From: Bacteroidota bacterium
GTDB lineage: Bacteria > Bacteroidota > Ignavibacteria > Kryptoniales > JAKASW01
Assembly (NCBI GenBank): GCA_021811615.1
Contig: JAJZNW010000130.1
Coordinates: 1 to 33,332, forward strand
Length of the DNA: 33,332 nucleotides
Reading direction: 5' to 3'
Below the pieces are notes generated by a model. The model was not told where the DNA came from. It did not search any database and worked only from the letters and a program-made list of their open reading frames with translations. Each line of letters begins with the position of its first letter. Positions within the stretch are counted from its first letter, which is position 1. The position numbers and the translations under genes are program-made. This document shows positions 1 to 6,771 of this stretch, piece after piece.

Positions 1-1767
1 TCGGTTTTTTTCACCCTTCATCTCGACAAGCTCAGCCCCGTCCAACTTTCCTATTATTTCCCTCGGCTCATCGAAAATCCCGTTGTACCTTCCGATGTAG
101 CACGAATCGTGATAAGCGATGCGCGCTTTCAGCGAAGAGGTCGTCGTCAACCTTCCAGACTCGAGGAGTTCTTTTATGAACCGAGTGTGGTGAACGACCT
201 CGTACTTCCCGCCAAAATCCGGGTACTCGTTCTTAAGAGTGTTGAAGCAATGCGGACAGGTTGCAACAATCTTCTTAACTTTATGTTTGTTAAGCGTTTC
301 GATATTCTCCTTAATCAGCGTCTGGGCAAGATATTCATTGCCGCTTCTGCGAGCAGGATCTCCGGTGCATTTTTCTTCATTACCCAGAATCGCGAATTTC
401 ACATTAGCCAATTTCATTAATTGGACGAAAGCTCGTGCGACCTTCTGGTACCTCATGTCGAAACTCCCTGCGCATCCGACCCAATATAGCACATCGAACT
501 CATCATTTAAATTTGCTGCTATCGGGACATCATAGCCTTCGGCCCACTTCGCCCTGTCTCTCCAGTTGAACGCCCAGACTGTATAATTATTCTCGAGGTT
601 CTTGTACGCGGCCGCGAGTTCGGGAGGGAAACGCGATTCATTCAAGACCAAATACCTCCGCATGTCGATAATAGAATCGACATGCTCGATGGTCACCGGG
701 CATTCTTCCACGCAGGCGCGACACGTCGTACAGGACCACAGCTCATCTTCGCTAACGTACCCGTCGACCAGCATCTTTCCGCCGGGGTCGCTGTTTACGA
801 GCATGGCAGGAGCCTTTTCCATCGTGCGTTTCCGGATATCGGTGATGATCTTTCGAGGCGAAAGCGGCTTGCCCGTGAGATTGGCCGGACAGACCGAGTC
901 GCATCTTCCACATTCAGTGCAAGTATAGCCGTCGAGGAGTTGCTTCCAGGTCAGGTCCTCGATATCGCCCGCTCCGAATCTTGTTATGTTCTCAGCTTCC
1001 AGATCAAGCGGCTTCAATTCGCCTTTGGGCCGCAGGCTGGAGAAATAGACATTGAAAGTGGATGAGACTATATGCAAGTGCTTGGAATAGGGAAGGTAAT
1101 TCAAAAAACCGAGGACCAGGACGACATGGGACCACCAGAACGTCTCGAACAAGAGCGCCTTGGTCCCTTGGCCGTAACCAAGGAAGAGCATTGAAATGGC
1201 GGACGAGATGTACCTCCATCCGGCATCCAGAGTATCGCCCGCACCTGGCGTCGACTTCTCAAGAGCAATATGAACCGCATTCTGAAGAAACATCGATACC
1301 ATGATCAGGAGAATCAGCGTGAGGATCAGGTTGGCATCGAACCTGGAGTGCCTGTCACCCTGAAGCCGCTTCACACGCAAGATGTTCCTGCGAAAGAGGG
1401 CGAACAGAATTGACAGGACGACAAGCAGCCCCATTGTATCCTGCGCAAAAACCAGTGGACCGTAGAAGACCCCGAGAAATGCAAATGAGAGATTCTTCCC
1501 TAATCCTTGAAGAAGGCTCTCCAAAATTGCTGTCAGGAGGATCACAAACCCCCAGAATATGAAGAAATGCATCCATCCTGCGGCGGGCTCGCGAAGGAGT
1601 TTCCTCTGACCGAACACGATCGAAACGATATTCCTCAGCCGAGCAGGGAGGTTGTCGGTCCTATTCTCGCCCTTACCGACTTTCAGATAGCCGACCAGCC
1701 TCTTTACGTTCACACTGAAGAAGGCAAGTGCCCCGAGAAGAAGTAGAAGAAAGATGATTGTTCTCAT
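1..1767 (-). CDS. Membrane-bound iron-sulfur oxidoreductase, HdrD/FadF-like (partial, C-terminus off window)
   Basis: The frame is open from an ATG at 1767 to the window edge, giving 589 residues with no stop. The N-terminal ~245 residues hold about five membrane segments with histidines (H67, H166, H214, H230, H232) placed as in NarI-type heme b subunits. Two ferredoxin-type 4Fe-4S motifs follow: CxxCxxCxxxC at residues 283-293 and again at 346-356. The first part of a cysteine-rich CCG-type domain comes next (VGCAG at 430, C467, CPHC at 504-507, HDSC at 553-556). The second CCG half must lie beyond base 1. This order is that of membrane (Fe-S) reductases related to heterodisulfide reductase and to FadF-type ETF:menaquinone oxidoreductases, which pass electrons between a soluble flavoprotein and the quinone pool. 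The exact partner is not visible. The gene diverges from parA. Confidence 0.85.
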   Translation of the reverse strand, partial: MRTIIFLLLLLGALAFFSVNVKRLVGYLKVGKGENRTDNLPARLRNIVSIVFGQRKLLREPAAGWMHFFIFWGFVILLTAILESLLQGLGKNLSFAFLGVFYGPLVFAQDTMGLLVVLSILFALFRRNILRVKRLQGDRHSRFDANLILTLILLIMVSMFLQNAVHIALEKSTPGAGDTLDAGWRYISSAISMLFLGYGQGTKALLFETFWWSHVVLVLGFLNYLPYSKHLHIVSSTFNVYFSSLRPKGELKPLDLEAENITRFGAGDIEDLTWKQLLDGYTCTECGRCDSVCPANLTGKPLSPRKIITDIRKRTMEKAPAMLVNSDPGGKMLVDGYVSEDELWSCTTCRACVEECPVTIEHVDSIIDMRRYLVLNESRFPPELAAAYKNLENNYTVWAFNWRDRAKWAEGYDVPIAANLNDEFDVLYWVGCAGSFDMRYQKVARAFVQLMKLANVKFAILGNEEKCTGDPARRSGNEYLAQTLIKENIETLNKHKVKKIVATCPHCFNTLKNEYPDFGGKYEVVHHTRFIKELLESGRLTTTSSLKARIAYHDSCYIGRYNGIFDEPREIIGKLDGAELVEMKGEKNR

Positions 1768-1786
1768 TGTCACGACCTGATTTGAA

Positions 1787-1817
1787 TGAATATATTCACA
1801 CACAGACATACAATCAA
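1787..1817 (-). promoter_or_regulatory. Predicted promoter of the iron-sulfur oxidoreductase gene
   Basis: On the minus strand TTG (1817-1815) is followed by 20 bases and then TATATTCA (1794-1787). It can also be read as TTGATT, 17 bases, TATATT. The predicted start of transcription lies about 15 bases before the ATG at 1767. The same -7 octamer and spacing occur in the divergent parA promoter. Confidence 0.5.
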
Positions 1818-1831
1818 TTGAGGAGTTCTGA

Positions 1832-1862
1832 TTGAAGTTTTGTGCAACTAAATTTATATTCA
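1832..1862 (+). promoter_or_regulatory. Predicted promoter of the parA operon
   Basis: TTG at 1832-1834, a spacer of exactly 20 bases, then TATATTCA at 1855-1862 (equivalently TTGAAG, 17 bases, TATATT). This places the transcript start near 1868, about 44 bases before the parA ATG. A near inverted repeat, TTTTG-t-GCAA (1838-1847) and TTGCAAAA (1863-1870), brackets the -7 element. Confidence 0.5.
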
Positions 1863-1911
1863 TTGCAAAAGAATGTACTTAATGAAGGTATTGAAATAGC
1901 GGCTTAACCCT

Positions 1912-2757
1912 ATGGGAAAGATAGTAGCTATAGCAAATCAGAAGGGCGGCGTCGGGAAAACGACGACGACCGTCAATGTTTCCGCGTGCATCGCCGCTAT
2001 GGAGCGCAAGGTCCTCCTTGTGGACATAGATCCCCAGTCAAATGCTACAAGCGCACTCGGGTTCGACAAGGAAAAAGAGCACCTAAGCACCTATGATATA
2101 CTCATCGGGTCGGCGGAGCCGTCGAGTTCAATTAAAGAGACGGAGTTATCATACCTGAAAGTGATGCCTTCGGACATTAACCTGGTCGGAGCGGAGATAG
2201 AGCTTGTCGACATCGAGAACAGGGAATCGCTCCTCAAGAATGCCCTAACAAAGATCAAGGATGAGTTCGACTTCATCTTCATCGATTGCCCTCCTTCACT
2301 CGGCCTCCTTACCGTTAACGCGCTCGTCTCGGCCGACAGCGTCCTGGTGCCTGTACAAACGGAGTATTTTGCGCTTGAGGGACTCGGTCAGCTCCTTAAC
2401 ACGATTTCCAGGGTGAAACGAAGTCTCAATGCGAATCTTGAGCTCGAAGGTGTTCTTCTCACCATGTATGACTCCAGACTGAAACTCTCTAATCAGGTAG
2501 TCGAGGAAGTTCGACGTTACTTTGACCAGCGAGTTTTCAAGACAGTTATCGGACGCAATGTTCGGCTGAGTGAAGCACAGAGCTTCGGGAAGCCGATCAT
2601 ACTGTACGACGCCGCTTCGCTCGGAGCAAAGCACTACATGGAGCTCGCTAAGGAGTTGATGGAAAGGAACTCTAAACCGTTAACTGATCGGGATGTCCCA
2701 CAGTCTCCGAAGGAGGAGAAAGCTCACGTCAGTGATAGAGAGAATGGGACCACATGA
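1912..2757 (+). CDS. parA: Chromosome-partitioning ATPase ParA/Soj
   Basis: This 281-residue protein is a ParA-family deviant Walker ATPase. It has KGGVGKTT at residues 10-17 with the signature lysine, a DIDPQ switch motif near 38-42, and Walker B FIFIDCPP at 121-128. In the family the ATP-bound dimer binds nonspecific DNA and ParB stimulates hydrolysis, which moves the origin region. The absence of an N-terminal DNA-binding extension marks it as the short chromosomal Soj type. The ATG at 1912 has only a weak upstream purine run, but the conserved N-terminus begins right there. It overlaps parB by ATGA, so the two are probably translationally coupled. Confidence 0.95.
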   Translation: MGKIVAIANQKGGVGKTTTTVNVSACIAAMERKVLLVDIDPQSNATSALGFDKEKEHLSTYDILIGSAEPSSSIKETELSYLKVMPSDINLVGAEIELVDIENRESLLKNALTKIKDEFDFIFIDCPPSLGLLTVNALVSADSVLVPVQTEYFALEGLGQLLNTISRVKRSLNANLELEGVLLTMYDSRLKLSNQVVEEVRRYFDQRVFKTVIGRNVRLSEAQSFGKPIILYDAASLGAKHYMELAKELMERNSKPLTDRDVPQSPKEEKAHVSDRENGTT

Positions 2758-3692
2758 AATCTAACGTCCGTCTCGGCAGGGGCTTGGATGCGCTTATTAA
2801 AAGGGATTCCGAACAACAATACGAGGCACCTCCCGCATCCGTGTCTCACCAGCCTTCGGTAAATTCGATATCAAAGATATCTATCGCCCGGATCCGCGCC
2901 AACAAGTTCCAACCAAGAAAAGATTTCGGTCGTGAGCCTCTTGAGGAACTGAAGAAATCGATACATGAGAATGGATTAGTACAGCCAATCACTGTCAGAC
3001 GGGTCGAAGAAGGAATGTTCGAGCTCGTTTCTGGCGAAAGGCGCTTCAGAGCGGTAACGGAGTTGGGTTACAGCGAAATACCCGCGTATGTGCTCCAGGT
3101 AGATTCTGATACTAAGATGCTGGAACTTGCCCTTACTGAGAATCTTCAGCGCGAAGATCTCAATGCGATCGAAGTTGCGGCTGGTTACCAGCGCCTGTTG
3201 GATGAATGCGGCCTGACACAAGAGCAGGTCGCCGAGCGTGTCGGAAAGGACCGGGCTACTGTTGCAAACTTCCTTCGTCTTCTCAAGCTACCTGCGGAAA
3301 TTCAGAAGAGCCTCATAGAGGGAGATATTTCGGCCGGCCATGCCAGGGCACTTCTTGCAATTGATGATGAAATCGAAAGATCGCGACTTTTCAATAAGAT
3401 AATGCGCCACAACCTCAGTGTCAGGCAAGTCGAAAAGGAGGTAAGGCAACTCCTCGGTCGAGAGGGAAAGAAGGGAAACGGCGGTGCGGCGCAGGCGCAC
3501 AAGGATTCCGTCAAATCTACTTCCAACGATCCGGCGCTACTCGACATAATCGATAAGCTCAGAAGCCACTTAGGCACACAGGTTAAGATAGTTTATAGCG
3601 ACTCAGACAATGGAGAGATCAAGATTCAATTCTACAATGACGATGACCTAAGCCGCCTGGTCGAGCTCATACTGCAGGATCAAAGGGAGTGA
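2754..3692 (+). CDS. parB: Chromosome-partitioning protein ParB/Spo0J
   Basis: The 312-residue protein starts with the typical LGRGLDALI segment. Residues 40-135 form the ParB/Srx-like CTP-binding domain, with GERRFRA at 94-100 and ENLQREDLN at 129-137. A helix-turn-helix follows at about 154-177 for binding parS, and a C-terminal dimerisation domain ends the protein. It loads at parS sites, spreads as a CTP-dependent clamp and works with ParA, whose gene it overlaps by ATGA. I found no convincing parS in the window. The length is normal for chromosomal ParB. Confidence 0.95.
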   Translation: MKSNVRLGRGLDALIKRDSEQQYEAPPASVSHQPSVNSISKISIARIRANKFQPRKDFGREPLEELKKSIHENGLVQPITVRRVEEGMFELVSGERRFRAVTELGYSEIPAYVLQVDSDTKMLELALTENLQREDLNAIEVAAGYQRLLDECGLTQEQVAERVGKDRATVANFLRLLKLPAEIQKSLIEGDISAGHARALLAIDDEIERSRLFNKIMRHNLSVRQVEKEVRQLLGREGKKGNGGAAQAHKDSVKSTSNDPALLDIIDKLRSHLGTQVKIVYSDSDNGEIKIQFYNDDDLSRLVELILQDQRE

Positions 3693-3695
3693 GAA

Positions 3696-4067
3696 ATGAA
3701 GAAGCTTTACACAAAGAACGCGCCTGAACCAATCGGTCCGTACTCACAGGGGATCGAAACCGACGGATTCCTATTCCTATCAGGCCAGATAGCGCTGAAG
3801 CCCGATACGGGTGAGCTCGTCGAAGGACTCGCTCCTCAGACTCATCAGGTTCTCGGGAACATAAAGGCAATTCTCGAAACCTCAGGGTGTACGCTCGCAA
3901 ACGTTGTGAAGACGACCGTCTACCTGCGTAACATGAAGGACTTCCCGGAATTCAACAGGGTTTATGCTGAATATTTCAAAGAGAACCTTCCCGCCAGAAC
4001 CACGGTTGAAGTCTCCTCACTCCCTAAAGATGCTTCGATAGAGATAGACATCATTGCCCGAAAGTAG
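3696..4067 (+). CDS. ridA: RidA/YjgF family enamine/imine deaminase
   Basis: The 123-residue protein matches the RidA family along its whole length: IGPYSQGI at 13-20, FLSGQI near 27-32, and the C-terminal signature with the conserved arginine at R101 in LPARTTVEV, followed by E117. RidA hydrolyses reactive 2-aminoacrylate and other imines released by PLP enzymes such as threonine dehydratase, forming trimeric active sites. It starts 3 bases after the parB stop, with AGGGAG in the last parB codons as ribosome binding site, so it is in the par operon. There is no evident functional link to partitioning. Confidence 0.93.
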   Translation: MKKLYTKNAPEPIGPYSQGIETDGFLFLSGQIALKPDTGELVEGLAPQTHQVLGNIKAILETSGCTLANVVKTTVYLRNMKDFPEFNRVYAEYFKENLPARTTVEVSSLPKDASIEIDIIARK

Positions 4068-4704
4068 TAATCCGGCCTCCCGGGGAATCGGTTTTGCAGT
4101 ATTAGCATTCTTATTCTTTTCCAGCGCCGGTTTATGCTTTGCCCAGACCGGCCCGGTCCCATTTTTAAGTGCCTCAGGAAGCAGGCTTGCACTCGGAGAG
4201 CAGCTGGGCATCCAGAAAATTGCCGTCGATACTTCCGGCAATCCGACCCCTCAGGTTGCCGATACAATTTCGGGGACGCACGAAAGGAAGTCTCCGCTGG
4301 CTGCCGTTCTATTCTCAGTTTTTCCTGGCGGGGGACAGATCTACAACGGAAGTTACTGGAAGCTTCCGATAGTCTGGGGACTCCAGGGCTTCTTCGTGTA
4401 CGAATGGATAGCCAACAACAAAGTGTACCAGGGCTACCGGCAGGAGACTACCGACTCAATAGCCGCAAACGCGCCCGTCACATCCTCTGACCCCAACGTC
4501 CTGAGTATCACCACGCTCATTAACCTGCGAAACTCGGCCCAGGACCAGCGCGATTCCTACGCCTGGTACATCGCAGGTACTTACCTGCTTTCAATGCTTG
4601 ATGCGTACGTGGACGCCGAGCTCTCGGGATTCGACGTTTCGCCAAACTTGGGAATGGTACAATCACACACTGTCGTCGCCGTCAACTTCAGCATGCGCTT
4701 CTGA
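4054..4704 (+). CDS. DUF5683-type exported or membrane protein of unknown function
   Basis: A 216-residue protein whose frame overlaps the end of ridA. The only start before the hydrophobic segment is a TTG at 4054, so the start is uncertain. Residues ~10-31 form a signal peptide or anchor ending in CFAQ. After a Ser/Thr/Pro-rich linker, residues ~80-130 contain a conserved block ([12 protein letters not shown], then WGLQGFF) typical of DUF5683, followed by a second hydrophobic stretch near 167-182. The family is common in Bacteroidota and relatives and has no established function. It is last in the parA operon and overlaps the convergent symporter gene by 42 bases. Confidence 0.75.
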   Translation: MPESSNPASRGIGFAVLAFLFFSSAGLCFAQTGPVPFLSASGSRLALGEQLGIQKIAVDTSGNPTPQVADTISGTHERKSPLAAVLFSVFPGGGQIYNGSYWKLPIVWGLQGFFVYEWIANNKVYQGYRQETTDSIAANAPVTSSDPNVLSITTLINLRNSAQDQRDSYAWYIAGTYLLSMLDAYVDAELSGFDVSPNLGMVQSHTVVAVNFSMRF

Positions 4705-6144
4705 CAGCCGGGCGGAAGTTGAAGCGGCCGCCCTACGCCTGCCCGACAGCCCCAGCAGGTAAAACATCAGTGAAAGGAGCAGACCGGGATACATAGGCTG
4801 CATGTTCAAAAGATATCCTCCTCTTGTGGACGCGCCTTCAAAGAAGCCGGTCAGCAGCCATATCAGGGAAGTGACCCAGCCGAACGTCATCGACAGAAAC
4901 GTATATCGAGACGACACCTGGAGCCGAGGGAAATAGCTTGTCATCAATGGAATTAGAAGCCCTGGGATAAACACAGTCCCAAGATCGTACCAGATTTGTA
5001 TGACGGAGGGGATTAGAAGAGCCAACACAACGGATATCACTGCCGTCACAAAGATACCTATTTGAGAGTACCTCATAGTTCTTTTGCCCGCGTCGGGGCT
5101 ATCAGGGTCGCCATGGAGAAGACGAAACAGGAGATCCTTCCCGATGGTTACAGCGGAGACGAACGTAAGGCTCTCGAGGCTTGCCATGATGGAGGCAAGC
5201 ATCCCGACATAGAAGAGGCCTTTCACGAAACTCGGAAGGACGACTTCTGCAAGTGCCGGATAGGACATCACCGGCTGGCTGAGATGAGGGAGAATCGCCC
5301 GGGCATATAGTCCGGTGGTCGATGTCATGAAATCGAAGAAAAGCCAGAAAAGCGTAGAGACTAAGATTCCGTTCCTCGCGACTTTGCCTGATTTGGCCGC
5401 GTAACATCTCTGGTGAAAGACCGGATCTACCAGCGTAAGGCTCGCTATGAAAAACCAGGCAATGATGTACTGCCATGAATTCCCGCCGGTCAGTGTGAGG
5501 TGTCCCGGCGGGACGTGCGATTCGATGAACGAAAGTCCGCCATAGTGGATGTAACAGTATGGAAGTATCACGCTGAAGCCGATGTACATCATAATGAACT
5601 CGACGCTGTTCGTCCTTACATCGGAGTGAAGGCCGCCGGCATAGAGATAGGCAATCGATACAACGGTAGTGAATATAACGGACGCGGCCAGGCTCCAGCC
5701 GAACATCATCTCGACGAGAATGCCTATCATCAGTACATAGGGAGCGGGTGTGACGATGAAAAGCGTCAGGAACGCTCCCATGTTGGCGGTCCGGTCGCCG
5801 AAGGTCTCCCTCAGCTTGTCTGGTATGGTATGCAGCTTCGCGTCGTGTACGCGCGGCGCCAGGAATATTGCGAAGACTACCGCAAACAGGTAGTATGGTA
5901 CACCGAAGATGAACCAGTTTGAAATTCCGTATTTGTATGAAAATTCCCCCACGCCCAATATGCCGCCGTACCAAGTCGAGACAAGGGTTGCCACGAATAC
6001 GGGAAGCGTGATGCTTCTGCCCGCAACAAGGTATTCATCGAGGTGTGAACGGGCCTTTCTCGACGCGCGGAAGCCGACGAAGACCACCGACGCAAAATAG
6101 ATGATTATGACAGACCAGTCGATGACGGATAGATGCGCGGTCAT
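4663..6144 (-). CDS. Sodium/solute symporter (SSS family), candidate thiamine or thiamine-precursor transporter
   Basis: The 493-residue protein has about 13 membrane segments. It carries SSS-family landmarks: DEYLVAGRS at 36-44, the discontinuous TM1 region around 50-72, and the ASIMASLESLTFVSA segment at 317-331 that matches the family's TM8 sodium-site region. The family imports sugars, amino acids, vitamins or nucleosides with sodium. The substrate cannot be read from the protein. It is the last gene of a TPP-riboswitch operon and overlaps the thiamine pyrophosphokinase stop by ATGA, so uptake of thiamine or a precursor is the best inference. In many Bacteroidota that position is filled by PnuT. 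The 3' end overlaps the DUF5683 gene. Confidence 0.85.
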   Translation of the reverse strand: MTAHLSVIDWSVIIIYFASVVFVGFRASRKARSHLDEYLVAGRSITLPVFVATLVSTWYGGILGVGEFSYKYGISNWFIFGVPYYLFAVVFAIFLAPRVHDAKLHTIPDKLRETFGDRTANMGAFLTLFIVTPAPYVLMIGILVEMMFGWSLAASVIFTTVVSIAYLYAGGLHSDVRTNSVEFIMMYIGFSVILPYCYIHYGGLSFIESHVPPGHLTLTGGNSWQYIIAWFFIASLTLVDPVFHQRCYAAKSGKVARNGILVSTLFWLFFDFMTSTTGLYARAILPHLSQPVMSYPALAEVVLPSFVKGLFYVGMLASIMASLESLTFVSAVTIGKDLLFRLLHGDPDSPDAGKRTMRYSQIGIFVTAVISVVLALLIPSVIQIWYDLGTVFIPGLLIPLMTSYFPRLQVSSRYTFLSMTFGWVTSLIWLLTGFFEGASTRGGYLLNMQPMYPGLLLSLMFYLLGLSGRRRAAASTSARLSEAHAEVDGDDSV

Positions 6145-6767
6145 GCGTCGTTCACCATCAGCAATATCCCGCCACTGTGTACGGTCACTGAAATAAGCAT
6201 GCTGACAGATCTATTGCTGACCGCGTGCCCGCCTTTCGGCAGCACCGAGCGATTTAGACCGTAGGCAAGCCCCGATGCGCTCACGAGACTTTCATCCGTC
6301 ATCGAAATTATTGAAACAGTTGAACCGACCGGGAATTCCGATTCAAATGAACCCGTAACAGGGAAGAGCAGGAAGTGGTCGTCTGCGAGCGCGATTGTGC
6401 ACCTGGCTGCATACTCGTAAGCTATCTGAATATTCGCCAGGGTCTGATCTATTCTTCCTCCTGAGAACGCTGTTACGAGAAACCTGTCCAGCCCGCGCGA
6501 AAGCATCAGGTCGAGTGTCTTCTCGAAATCCGTGTTATCCTGGTCAGGAACCCTGACAATCTCGACGCCCGCGGGAAGATCGCTCCTCTCGTCAAGGGAA
6601 TCCAGATCACCCACGACCAGGTCAGGTGAGAATCCTGCAGCCATGGCCTTCCGGGCGCCGCCGTCGGCACAGACGACGCGCGCCGGATTTCCAACGAGAT
6701 TCCTCAGCCTCGCCCCGCGCGGAGGATCTCCGTTACAGAAGACTAAAGTGAAGTTTTCGAAATTCAA
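6141..6767 (-). CDS. thiN: Thiamine pyrophosphokinase
   Basis: This 208-residue protein transfers pyrophosphate from ATP to thiamine, giving TPP. Family motifs are in order: CNGDPP at 11-16, VVCADGGARKA at 31-41, PDLVVGDLDS at 48-57 (metal and ATP binding), QDNTDFEKTLDL at 76-87 and SGGRIDQTLANI at 102-113. The C-terminal part is the smaller thiamine-binding beta domain. The start is a TTG at 6767, 4 bases after the receptor stop; the first strand of the fold follows at once, so no later start fits. No strong ribosome binding site is seen, so coupling to the upstream gene is likely. TPK indicates salvage of preformed thiamine, as expected in a TPP-controlled uptake operon. The symbol is by family. 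Confidence 0.92.
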   Translation of the reverse strand: MNFENFTLVFCNGDPPRGARLRNLVGNPARVVCADGGARKAMAAGFSPDLVVGDLDSLDERSDLPAGVEIVRVPDQDNTDFEKTLDLMLSRGLDRFLVTAFSGGRIDQTLANIQIAYEYAARCTIALADDHFLLFPVTGSFESEFPVGSTVSIISMTDESLVSASGLAYGLNRSVLPKGGHAVSNRSVSMLISVTVHSGGILLMVNDA

Positions 6768-6771
6768 GCTG

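Noticed and set aside
4710..4733. GGGCGG/CCGCCC inverted repeat after the DUF5683 stop
   Set aside because: Only 6 bp, a 12-base loop, no T-run on either strand, and inside the symporter coding sequence; not called a terminator.
5102..5974. 290-codon open frame on the minus strand
   Set aside because: A different frame of the symporter gene, rich in Arg and His with no hydrophobic pattern; a shadow frame.
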